Below, one piece after another: positions 1-5,781 of a DNA stretch of 7,538 nucleotides (within the stretch, counting starts at the first letter, position 1; each line of letters begins with the position of its first letter). Below the pieces are notes generated by a model. The model was not told the origin of the DNA, did no database searches, and worked only from the letters and a program-made list of their open reading frames with translations. Source of the DNA: Rhodospirillaceae bacterium (GTDB lineage: Bacteria; Pseudomonadota; Alphaproteobacteria; SP197); contig JABIUG010000310.1 of NCBI GenBank assembly GCA_018700655.1, forward strand, positions 1-7,538. Reading direction: 5' to 3'. Position numbers and translations under genes: made by a program.

Positions 1-137
1 CCGACCAGACCTTCGGAAACATCGAACGTCAGCTGGCGATGTTTGGCGAACCACTCGATCACCCGGCTGACCACGGCCACGACTTCGGGGCCGATACCGT
101 CACCGGGAAGCAGCAGGAGTTTTTTGTTGGCGGTCAT
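1..137 (-). CDS. leuB: 3-isopropylmalate dehydrogenase, N-terminal fragment
   Basis: Partial gene: the first 45 codons are present and the rest lies beyond the left edge. LeuB oxidatively decarboxylates 3-isopropylmalate to the precursor of 2-oxoisocaproate, using NAD+, in the cytoplasmic leucine pathway. The product begins MTANKKLLLLPGDGIGPEVV. The LLPGDGIGPEV segment (residues 9-19) is the characteristic N-terminal signature of isopropylmalate and isocitrate dehydrogenases. The fragment continues into a FDVSEGLVG-like stretch typical of LeuB. The start is ATG at 137-135, preceded by a GAGG Shine-Dalgarno 5 nt upstream. It follows leuD by 61 nt on the same strand, so it is probably the last of the three leu genes visible here. 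Identity is firm from the signature plus leuCD context; the catalytic residues are outside the window. Confidence 0.93.
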   Translation of the reverse strand, partial: MTANKKLLLLPGDGIGPEVVAVVSRVIEWFAKHRQLTFDVSEGLV

Positions 138-198
138 GGGAGCCTCACGTCGTCTGCGGCGCGCGGTAAAACACGCCTTGTTCTTCTTTGGGTTTTGT

Positions 199-807
199 TC
201 AGAGCCAGGGGCGTTCTGCCGCGGTCTTTGCCTCAAAGGCAGAGATTGCATCGCCCTTCTGCAGGCTGAGCCCGATCGGGTCGAGGCCGTTCAGCAGACG
301 GTGCTTGCGCTCGGGCTCGATTTCGAAAGTGATGGTCGTGCCGTCGGGGCGCGTGACCGTCTGGCTTTCAAGGTCGACCGTGAATCGCGCGTTGTGGCCG
401 CCATCGGCATCTTTCAGCATGGCGTGCACATCGGCATGGGGAAGTTTGATCGCCAGGATGCCGTTGTTGACGCAGTTGTTGAAGAAAATGTCGGCAAAGC
501 TCGGTGCGATGACACAGCGAATGCCGAAATCAAGCAGCGCCCAGGGCGCATGTTCGCGGCTTGAGCCGCAGCCGAAATTCTCATCGGCAATCAGGACCGA
601 GGCGTTGCGATAGGGTTCGCGGTTGAGCACGAAATCAGGCTTCTCGCTGCCGTCATCGTTGAAACGCATCTCGTCAAAGAGATGGGAACCAAGGCCCGTG
701 CGTTTGATCGTCTTGAGGTACTGCTTGGGAATGATCATGTCGGTATCGACGTTGATCATCGGCAGGGGCGCGGCAACGCTGGTCACGCTCGTGAACTTGT
801 CCATCAT
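199..807 (-). CDS. leuD: 3-isopropylmalate dehydratase small subunit
   Basis: LeuD is the small subunit that, with LeuC, forms isopropylmalate isomerase and interconverts 2- and 3-isopropylmalate in leucine synthesis. The 202-residue product matches the usual length of about 200. Recognisable segments are the N-terminal PLPMINVDTDMIIPKQYL (residues 14-31), the aconitase swivel-domain motif NFGCGSSREHAPWAL (77-91), and the C-terminal KHRLLNGLDPIGLSL region (168-182). Two consecutive ATG codons (807-805 and 804-802) could start translation. The AGGAG Shine-Dalgarno lies 4 nt before the first and 7 nt before the second, so the second may be the main start, giving 201 residues. An upstream extension of the frame to 1002 lies inside leuC and is not coding. 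The gene follows leuC by 17 nt, consistent with co-transcription and matched subunit production. Confidence 0.96.
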   Translation of the reverse strand: MMDKFTSVTSVAAPLPMINVDTDMIIPKQYLKTIKRTGLGSHLFDEMRFNDDGSEKPDFVLNREPYRNASVLIADENFGCGSSREHAPWALLDFGIRCVIAPSFADIFFNNCVNNGILAIKLPHADVHAMLKDADGGHNARFTVDLESQTVTRPDGTTITFEIEPERKHRLLNGLDPIGLSLQKGDAISAFEAKTAAERPWL

Positions 808-824
808 CGTTCTCCTGACAGCGC

Positions 825-2234
825 TTAGCGCGTGAACTCGCGAACGTCGGTCAGCGTGCCCTTGATCGCCGCAGCCGCCGCCATGCCCGGACTGACCAGG
901 TGGGTGCGTCCGCCACGGCCCTGACGGCCTTCGAAGTTGCGGTTCGAGGTCGAAGCACAGCGTTCGCCGGGCTCCAGCTTGTCGGCGTTCATCGCCAGAC
1001 ACATCGAACAGCCAGGCTCGCGCCAGTCAAACCCGGCCTCGATCAGAATGCGGTCGATGCCTTCGGCTTCGGCCTGTCTTTTCACCAGACCGGAACCTGG
1101 AACAACCATGGCATGCACGTTGCCGGCGACCTTCTGTCCCTCGGCAATGGCGGCAACCTCGCGCAGATCTTCGATCCGCCCGTTGGTGCACGAACCGATG
1201 AAGACACGGTCGATCGCGACATCGCTCAGCTTCGTGCCGGGCTTGAGGTCCATATAGGCAAGCGAGCGTTCCATCGCCGCACGATGATCGTGGTCGCGCG
1301 CATTTTCCGGATCGGGAACACTGCCGGTGATCGGCAGCACGTCCTCGGGGCTGGTGCCCCAGGTGACCTGCGGGTCGATATCGGCGGCAAGCAGTTCGAT
1401 CTCGTGGTCATAGGTCGCGCCGGGGTCAGACGGCAGGCTCTTCCACCAGGCAACGGCCTTGTCCCAGTTGTCGCCCTTGGGCGCCATCGGGCGATCGTTC
1501 ATATAGGCAAAGGTTGTCTCGTCGGGTGCAATCAGTCCGGCGCGGGCGCCGGCTTCGATCGTCATGTTGCAGACCGTCATGCGCCCTTCCATCGAAAGCG
1601 CCTGAACGGCCGAGCCGGCATATTCGATGACATGGCCGGTACCGCCTGCCGTGCCCAGCGCACCGATGATCGCAAGGACCATGTCCTTGGCGGTGACGCC
1701 GACACCGAGGTCCCCCACGACGGTCACACGCATGTTTTTTGCCGGGTGCTGGACCAATGTCTGGGTCGCGAGCACATGTTCGACTTCGGAGGTGCCGATG
1801 CCGAAGGCCAGCGCGCCGAACGCGCCATGGGTCGCGGTGTGGCTGTCGCCGCACACGATGGTCATGCCGGGCTGGGTGAAGCCCTGTTCGGGGCCAACGA
1901 TATGAACAATGCCCTGGCGCGGATCGGTCATGCCGAAGAGCTCGACTCCGAATTCCTCGCAGTTGGACGTCAGGGTCTCGACCTGGATGCGGCTTTCCTC
2001 ATCGGCGATCCCGGCACTGCGGTCCGTGGTGGGAACATTGTGGTCGGCAACCGCGAGCGTCGCCCCGGGCCGGCGCAAGGCCCGCCCGGTCTCGCGCAGA
2101 CCTTCAAAGGCCTGCGGGCTCGTCACCTCGTGAACGAGGTGGCGGTCGATATAGAGAATGACCGTGCCGTCGCCATTGTCGGCGACAACATGGGCATCCC
2201 AGATCTTGTCGTAGAGCGTTTTCGGAGCGGTCAT
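825..2234 (-). CDS. leuC: 3-isopropylmalate dehydratase large subunit
   Basis: LeuC is the catalytic [4Fe-4S] subunit of isopropylmalate isomerase, an aconitase-superfamily enzyme. The product has 469 residues, the normal family length. Visible motifs are the N-terminal TLYDKIWDAHVV, DHNVPT (64-69), VCGDSHTATHGAFGALAFGIG (127-147), and the cluster-ligand cysteines C349 (in GSCTNGR), C409 and C412 (in GCSMCLAMN). The substrate-binding region NRNFEGRQG (431-439) is also intact. The start is ATG at 2234-2232. A stop codon lies in frame 3 nt upstream, so no longer form is possible. The start has only a weak GGGA about 9 nt upstream and overlaps by ATGA the stop of a 15-codon ORF, suggesting translational coupling. 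It lies 88 nt downstream of rplS and 17 nt upstream of leuD. Confidence 0.97.
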   Translation of the reverse strand: MTAPKTLYDKIWDAHVVADNGDGTVILYIDRHLVHEVTSPQAFEGLRETGRALRRPGATLAVADHNVPTTDRSAGIADEESRIQVETLTSNCEEFGVELFGMTDPRQGIVHIVGPEQGFTQPGMTIVCGDSHTATHGAFGALAFGIGTSEVEHVLATQTLVQHPAKNMRVTVVGDLGVGVTAKDMVLAIIGALGTAGGTGHVIEYAGSAVQALSMEGRMTVCNMTIEAGARAGLIAPDETTFAYMNDRPMAPKGDNWDKAVAWWKSLPSDPGATYDHEIELLAADIDPQVTWGTSPEDVLPITGSVPDPENARDHDHRAAMERSLAYMDLKPGTKLSDVAIDRVFIGSCTNGRIEDLREVAAIAEGQKVAGNVHAMVVPGSGLVKRQAEAEGIDRILIEAGFDWREPGCSMCLAMNADKLEPGERCASTSNRNFEGRQGRGGRTHLVSPGMAAAAAIKGTLTDVREFTR

Positions 2235-2278
2235 GAATCAGAATCCCATCCGGGTTCGCGGTCCGCGGACTGGGTCAT
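2231..2278 (-). CDS. Putative 15-codon leader ORF coupled to leuC
   Basis: A short reading frame encodes MTQSADREPGWDSDS. Its TGA stop (2233-2231) overlaps the leuC ATG (2234-2232) as ATGA. An AGAAGG Shine-Dalgarno-like sequence sits 8 nt before its ATG (2278-2276), better than anything in front of leuC itself. It contains no leucine, valine or isoleucine codons, so it is not a classical amino-acid attenuation leader. I infer a role in delivering ribosomes to leuC by termination-reinitiation. It may equally be a chance ORF, since so short a frame has no statistical support by itself. No function is assigned to the peptide. Confidence 0.35.
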   Translation of the reverse strand: MTQSADREPGWDSDS

Positions 2279-2296
2279 GGCGTGTGCCTTCTGAAC

Positions 2297-2313
2297 CGGC
2301 GCGCGGGCCGCCG
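2297..2313 (-). other. GC hairpin between rplS and leuC
   Basis: A 5-bp inverted repeat (CGGCG at 2297-2301 and CGCCG at 2309-2313 on the plus strand) has a 7-nt loop. It begins 10 nt after the rplS stop. No run of T residues follows on the minus strand, so it does not fit a canonical intrinsic terminator. It could be a processing or stability element separating ribosomal from leucine genes, or simply GC-rich noise. A perfect 10-bp palindrome, GTCCGCGGAC, lies further on at 2261-2270 within the leader ORF. Confidence 0.25.
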
Positions 2314-2322
2314 AAAGAGTTG

Positions 2323-2706
2323 TTACTTGGCGACCTTCTTGGGGCGCTCGTCACGCTTTTCAGCGATACGGGCGGCCTTGCCTGTGCGGCCACGCAGGTA
2401 ATAGAGCTTGGCGCGACGCACGGCACCGCGACGCACGACATCGATGCCGGCAATGCGCTGCGAATAGAGCGGGAAGACCTGCTCGACACCCTCGCCATAG
2501 GAGAGCTTGCGCACCGTGAACGAGGAGTTCAGACCGCGGTTTTTGCGCGCGATGCAAACACCTTCGTAGTTCTGGATTCGCTCACGCGTTCCTTCCACCA
2601 CCCGCACGGCCACGCGAACGGTGTCGCCCGGGCCGAACTCTGGGTGGGCCTTGTCAGCGGTGAGCTGATCAATCTGCTGCTGCTCGATCTTTTCGAGAAC
2701 GTTCAT
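2323..2706 (-). CDS. rplS: 50S ribosomal protein L19
   Basis: L19 is a large-subunit ribosomal protein located at the 30S-50S interface. The 127-residue product is close to the usual length of about 115-130. It has the family core FGPGDTVRVAVRVVEGTRER (24-43), IQNYEGVCIARKNRGLNSSF (44-63), and VFPLYSQRI...VRRGAVRRAKLYYLRGRTGKAARI (77-114), followed by a short basic tail ending KKVAK. The start is ATG at 2706-2704 because a strong GGAGG lies 8 nt upstream and MNVLEKIEQQQI is a typical L19 N-terminus. The longer frame upstream overlaps trmD and is rejected. It follows trmD by 44 nt, the conserved order of the S16 operon. Confidence 0.97.
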   Translation of the reverse strand: MNVLEKIEQQQIDQLTADKAHPEFGPGDTVRVAVRVVEGTRERIQNYEGVCIARKNRGLNSSFTVRKLSYGEGVEQVFPLYSQRIAGIDVVRRGAVRRAKLYYLRGRTGKAARIAEKRDERPKKVAK

Positions 2707-2734
2707 CTTTGGATCCTCCGTCGGCCTGCAGCCG

Positions 2735-2764
2735 TACTCTTCGTTCGAATTTACTCTTCGTTCG
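2735..2764. repeat. 17-bp-period tandem duplication across the trmD stop
   Basis: The 13-mer TACTCTTCGTTCG occurs at 2735-2747 and again at 2752-2764, a direct repeat with 17-bp period. The copy at 2752-2764 encodes the last TrmD residues (TNEE) and its TAA stop. The other copy lies just beyond the stop in the trmD-rplS spacer. This is seen directly. It looks like a small duplication event that copied the gene end. Confidence 0.8.
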
Positions 2765-3497
2765 TCTGTGTCGCTCTGCGATGACGCCGCCAGAGATCCG
2801 GCCTGCGCTCGCGTGTCACCTCTTCGGCCTGCTCCTTGCGCCACTGGCGGACACGTTCATGGTGTCCAGAAAGCAGCACCTCCGGTACGTCGCGCCCTTC
2901 CCACGGGTTGGGCCGCGTGTACTGCGGATATTCAAGCAGTCCGGTCTCGAAACTCTCCTCAACCAAACCTTCCGGCGCACCCACCACACCTGGCAAAAGC
3001 CGGACGCAGGCATCGATCAGCACCACCGCCGCCGGTTCGCCGCCCGAGAGGATATAGTCACCGACCGAGATTTCTTCGAGTCCCCGTGCCTGGATCACAC
3101 GCTCGTCGAGGCCTTCAAACCGGCCACAAACAAGCACCAGGCGCCGGATCGCACAAAGCTCCCGCACGCGCGCCTGATTCAGCGGGGCGCCGCGTGGCGA
3201 GAGATAGATCAGCGCTTCGTCCTCACCTCCGGTAGCCGTGGCATCAAGTGCCGAAGCCAAAACGTCGGGCCGCATGACCATGCCTGGCCCGCCGCCGAAG
3301 GGAGCGTCGTCAACGTTGCGGTGCTTATTACTTGCAAAATCGCGAATGTCCACCGTTTCCAGCGCCCAAAGGCCAGATTCCAGCGCCTTGCCCGGCAGGG
3401 ACCCGCCCAAGGGGCCCGGGAACATCTCCGGGAACAGGGTCAGGACCGTCGCGGTCCAGGGAAACCGGGACTGCGACCCGCGTATTTCCTCAGACAT
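2751..3497 (-). CDS. trmD: tRNA (guanine-N1-)-methyltransferase TrmD
   Basis: TrmD methylates N1 of G37 next to the anticodon in tRNAs reading CNN-type codons, using S-adenosylmethionine, and so prevents +1 frameshifting. The 248-residue product has the normal length. Visible landmarks are TVLTLFPEMF (17-26), the PFGGGPGMVM loop (67-76), the trefoil-knot SAM-binding segments YLSPRG (98-103), VCGRFEGLDERV (123-134) and EISVGDYILSGGEPAA (142-157), and the C-terminal GLLEYPQYTRP and VPEVLLSGHH. At the position aligned with the E. coli catalytic Asp of EDSF this protein has Glu181 (EESF). The start taken is ATG at 3497, overlapping rimM by 8 nt; a TTG at 3503 is also possible. The last residues and stop lie in a 17-bp tandem duplication. 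It is the third gene of the rpsP operon. Confidence 0.96.
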   Translation of the reverse strand: MSEEIRGSQSRFPWTATVLTLFPEMFPGPLGGSLPGKALESGLWALETVDIRDFASNKHRNVDDAPFGGGPGMVMRPDVLASALDATATGGEDEALIYLSPRGAPLNQARVRELCAIRRLVLVCGRFEGLDERVIQARGLEEISVGDYILSGGEPAAVVLIDACVRLLPGVVGAPEGLVEESFETGLLEYPQYTRPNPWEGRDVPEVLLSGHHERVRQWRKEQAEEVTRERRPDLWRRHRRATQTNEE

Positions 3498-4044
3498 CGT
3501 CAATCAACCCTTCGGGAGGATCGACAACCACGCGCCCGGCTGCCAGGTCGATCGTGGGAACCACTTCATTCGTGAAGGGCAGCATAAAGGTCGAGCGGTT
3601 GTTGGCCCTGACAACTTCGAGCAACTCTCCTGCACCGAAATCCAGCACCGCACGCACCGTGCCCAGCGGGCCATCCTGCTGGTCTACGACCGAAAGGCCG
3701 ATCAGATCATGATGATAGAACTCATCGTCTTCAGGTTCGGGCATGCGCGAACGCGGAACAAAGAACCTGGTGCCGTTGAGAGCAGCAGCAGCATCACGGT
3801 CTTCGATGCCCTCGATCTTGACCACCACCTGGTTGGGCTTGGGATGTTCGATCACGCTCACGGATAACAACCTGCCTCCCGGTCCTGCGTGGAGTGGATT
3901 GAAGCCGGCAATGTCTGAGGGCGATTCGTTGTAACAGGTCAGCCGCAAGGCTCCGCGTACACCCTTGGGCGCACCGGCTACGGCAAGACAGACCCAATCC
4001 TTCGGGTCGGCCGAACCAGAATTAGGAGGACTTTTCCTCGGCAT
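3490..4044 (-). CDS. rimM: Ribosome maturation factor RimM
   Basis: RimM binds S19 and helps mature the 30S head during ribosome assembly. The 184-residue product has the two expected domains. The N-terminal RimM beta-barrel spans about 17-98, with VCLAVAGAPKGVRGALRL in place of the common GxxGxxGVRGEVRV. The C-terminal PRC-barrel spans about 108-184, with EFYHHDLIGLSVVD, LLEV and LPFTNEVVPTIDLAAGRVVVDPPEGL. The chosen start, ATG at 4044, lies inside rpsP and overlaps its end by 23 nt in another frame, with a close GAGG 3 nt upstream. An in-frame GTG at 4053 preceded by GGAAGG is an alternative. No later ATG, GTG or TTG fits before the conserved domain. The poly-basic upstream extension of the frame is antiphase reading of the S16 tail. 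It overlaps trmD by 8 nt, so translation is probably coupled. Confidence 0.94.
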   Translation of the reverse strand: MPRKSPPNSGSADPKDWVCLAVAGAPKGVRGALRLTCYNESPSDIAGFNPLHAGPGGRLLSVSVIEHPKPNQVVVKIEGIEDRDAAAALNGTRFFVPRSRMPEPEDDEFYHHDLIGLSVVDQQDGPLGTVRAVLDFGAGELLEVVRANNRSTFMLPFTNEVVPTIDLAAGRVVVDPPEGLIDDV

Positions 4045-4546
4045 CGCCCTCACCGCCTTCCGCGGCAGCCTCGGCGTCATCGGCCGGTGCCTCAGCCTCG
4101 GCTTCAGCGGGAGCCTCTGCAGCGGCAGCGGCTTCGGCGGCAGCAGTCTCCGCCGCAGCAGCGGCTTCAGCGGCAGCGGCTTCCGCAGCGGCGGCTTCAG
4201 CCTCGGCGGCCTCTGCAGCGGCTTCGGCGGCCTTTGCAGCCTTCTCGACTTCGAGAACCTTCTGCTTGCCAATGCCCTTGGTGCGCTCGGGCATCGGGAT
4301 GATCTCGGCGTTGCCAAGGAACACCGCGACACGATCGGTCGGCTGCGCACCCTGGCTCAGCCAGTACTTGATGCGGTCGACATTCATCGTCAGCCGTTCG
4401 GGATGATCAGCCGGCAGCATGGGCTGATAAAGCCCGATGCGCTCGATGAAGCGGCCATCGCGCGCTGAGCGCGACTCGGCAACAACGATACGGTACATGG
4501 GGCGCTTCTTGGCGCCGCCGCGAGAAAGGCGGATCTTCAACGACAT
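4022..4546 (-). CDS. rpsP: 30S ribosomal protein S16 with long Ala/Glu-rich tail
   Basis: S16 is a primary 16S rRNA-binding protein needed for 30S assembly. Residues 1-80 are the complete conserved S16 domain: MSLKIRLSRGGAKKRPMYRI, the VVAESRSARDGRFIERIGLY block, and DRIKYWLSQGAQPTDRVAVFL. After a linker PMPERTKGIGKQKVLEVEK, residues 101-174 form a tail dominated by Ala and Glu, ending DAEEKSS. The total of 174 residues is about twice the E. coli protein. Extended tails are known in alphaproteobacterial S16, but this one is long. The tail is probably a flexible or helical solvent-exposed extension. The ATG at 4546 begins the canonical MSLKIRL; an AAGGA lies about 10 nt upstream. It is the first gene of the operon, divergent from the ureohydrolase gene, with no ffh immediately upstream. 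Confidence 0.97.
   Translation of the reverse strand: MSLKIRLSRGGAKKRPMYRIVVAESRSARDGRFIERIGLYQPMLPADHPERLTMNVDRIKYWLSQGAQPTDRVAVFLGNAEIIPMPERTKGIGKQKVLEVEKAAKAAEAAAEAAEAEAAAAEAAAAEAAAAAETAAAEAAAAAEAPAEAEAEAPADDAEAAAEGGEGDAEEKSS
4031..4246 (-). repeat. Low-complexity Ala/Glu codon tract in rpsP 3' end
   Basis: This stretch encodes S16 residues 101-172 and consists almost wholly of GCN (Ala) and GAG/GAA (Glu) codons in irregular AAAEA-like units. Synonymous Ala codons (GCT, GCC, GCA and GCG) are mixed rather than copied identically. That argues for selection on the amino acid pattern rather than recent slippage alone. The other five frames through the tract are open or nearly so, which generates spurious ORFs here. 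Confidence 0.85.
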
Positions 4547-4660
4547 CGACGTTTCGTCCTTCGTTTCACAAGGCCACCTCGGCACTGTCCCGTCTGACTT
4601 TCGGGGCCCAGTCGCCGCCAGCGGCAGCTAGTCAAGAAAACTCATGGATATGGGGCGCGC

Positions 4661-4689
4661 TACATAGGCCCGGAAGGCACCGTTGGCAA
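4661..4689 (-). promoter_or_regulatory. Probable sigma70-type promoter for the rpsP operon
   Basis: On the minus strand a TTGCCA -35 element (4689-4684; 5 of 6 matches to TTGACA) is separated by exactly 17 nt from TATGTA (4666-4661; a moderate -10). Transcription would start near 4654 and give a leader of about 108 nt before the rpsP ATG. It is the best such pair I found in the 281-nt gap between rpsP and the divergent gene. It is a prediction from spacing and consensus only. Confidence 0.45.
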
Positions 4690-4759
4690 GCCCTTCCTTG
4701 GACCGCGACCAAAGCATTTCGAGTCAAGAGACCCTCAAACTGTGACATTCCGGCAACCA

Positions 4760-4788
4760 TTGTCAGCCACCAGACCGTAGTCTACCAA
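4760..4788 (+). promoter_or_regulatory. Weak candidate promoter for the ureohydrolase-cupin operon
   Basis: On the plus strand TTGTCA (4760-4765; 5 of 6 matches to TTGACA) is followed after 17 nt by TACCAA (4783-4788), a poor -10. It lies 40 nt upstream of the start codon. An imperfect inverted repeat, TGACA at 4743-4747 and TGTCA at 4761-4765, overlaps the -35 and could be an operator, but 5-bp arms 13 nt apart are easily due to chance. The rest of the 4547-4827 gap shows no RNA gene or ORF that I can support. Confidence 0.22.
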
Positions 4789-4827
4789 CCGAACTCCAAA
4801 AAAACACCAGCCAAGGAGCCAGCCGGC

Positions 4828-5778
4828 ATGTCGGGACCAGGTGAGTTCAAGCCATACGATTCGGGCACGACGCCCCGCTTTCAGGAGATCGCGACGTTCA
4901 TGCGCTCGCAACGCCACCCGATTGGCCCCGAAGTCGATATCGCGCTTGCCGGCGTGCCCTTTGATCTGGGCGCAACCTATCGGCTGGGTGCACGGCACGG
5001 CCCTGCCGTCACGCGCGAAGCCAGCCGTCTGATTCGTGCGGTCAATCCGGCAACCAAGGTTGCGCCGTTCCGGCTCTGCAACATCGCCGATGTGGGTGAC
5101 GCACCGACCCACCCGATGAAAATCGAGGAAAGCTGCGACATGATCCAGGGTTTCTATGAAGAAATCCACGCAGCCGGCGCATGGCCGCTTTCGGTCGGCG
5201 GCGATCATACTGTGCCGTTACCCATTCTGCGCGCGATTGCCAAGGATCGCCCGCTGGGCCTCTTCCACGTTGATGCCCACGCCGACACGTTTGATGAATT
5301 CATGGGCACCAGGATCAACCACGCCACCTTCGTGCGCCGCGCTGTCGAGGAAAACCTGATCGATCCCAAGCGCACCATTCAGGTCGGCCTGCGCGGCACC
5401 CGGTACGGTGACGACGATATCGGCTATGGCAACGATGTCGGCATCACCATGGTGCCGATGGACGAATACGAAGCCATGGGCCGCGAGGCCTTCATCAAGC
5501 TGGCACTCGAAGTGCTGGGCGAAGAGCCCTGTTACCTCACCGTCGACATCGACGGCCTGGATCCGCGTGACTGCCCCGGCACCGGGGTGCCCGAGCCCGG
5601 CGGGATTTCCATGCGTGACATGCAGGTGATCTTCCGCTCCATGATGGGCGTCAACGCGGTGGGCGGCGACATCTGCGAGGTCTCACCCCCCCATGACCCG
5701 ATCGGCATCACCTTCGTGAATGTGGCCAACATGATGTTCGAGATGGCATGTTTGATGGCGACAAACCGGAGCAAGTAA
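4828..5778 (+). CDS. Agmatinase/arginase-family ureohydrolase (SpeB-like)
   Basis: The enzyme probably hydrolyses a guanidino compound to urea plus an amine or amino acid, using a binuclear metal centre. The 316-residue product has the family length. The three signature motifs are intact: GGDHT (124-128, ligand H127), DAHADT (149-154, ligands D149, H151, D153), and TVDIDGLDP (238-246, ligands D240, D242). H165 in INHATF and E284 in EVSPP match the conserved catalytic His and the substrate-ammonium/guanidinium Glu. The N-terminal GVPFDLGATYRLGARHGPAVTRE (42-64) is typical of agmatinases and guanidinobutyrases. The start at 4828 has AAGGAG 9 nt upstream. Substrate is not decidable by eye: agmatine, 4-guanidinobutyrate, 3-guanidinopropionate or guanidine are possible. 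It is followed after 3 nt by a bicupin gene and is divergent from rpsP. No transporter or regulator is adjacent. Confidence 0.92.
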   Translation: MSGPGEFKPYDSGTTPRFQEIATFMRSQRHPIGPEVDIALAGVPFDLGATYRLGARHGPAVTREASRLIRAVNPATKVAPFRLCNIADVGDAPTHPMKIEESCDMIQGFYEEIHAAGAWPLSVGGDHTVPLPILRAIAKDRPLGLFHVDAHADTFDEFMGTRINHATFVRRAVEENLIDPKRTIQVGLRGTRYGDDDIGYGNDVGITMVPMDEYEAMGREAFIKLALEVLGEEPCYLTVDIDGLDPRDCPGTGVPEPGGISMRDMQVIFRSMMGVNAVGGDICEVSPPHDPIGITFVNVANMMFEMACLMATNRSK

Positions 5779-5781
5779 CCC

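Noticed and set aside
900..2294. 464-residue open frame on the plus strand opposite leuC
   Set aside because: It is antisense to an intact, motif-complete leuC. It has no recognisable domain, and long antisense frames are expected in GC-rich coding DNA.
2709..3575. 288-residue plus-strand frame opposite trmD
   Set aside because: It is a shadow of trmD with arginine- and proline-rich composition and no family features.
4031..4246. CRISPR or other repeat array
   Set aside because: Units are irregular, in frame, and explained by Ala/Glu codons; there are no uniform repeats and spacers.
4045..4350. N-terminal extension of the rimM frame, rich in Pro, Leu and Arg
   Set aside because: It is an out-of-phase reading of the S16 Ala/Glu tail; RimM homologues lack it.
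4640..4827. Possible guanidine riboswitch upstream of the ureohydrolase
   Set aside because: I looked for ykkC-type and tandem ACGR-loop hairpin signatures and saw none.
4735..5208. 157-residue minus-strand frame opposite the ureohydrolase start
   Set aside because: It is antisense to a motif-complete gene and crosses its promoter region, with no recognisable features.
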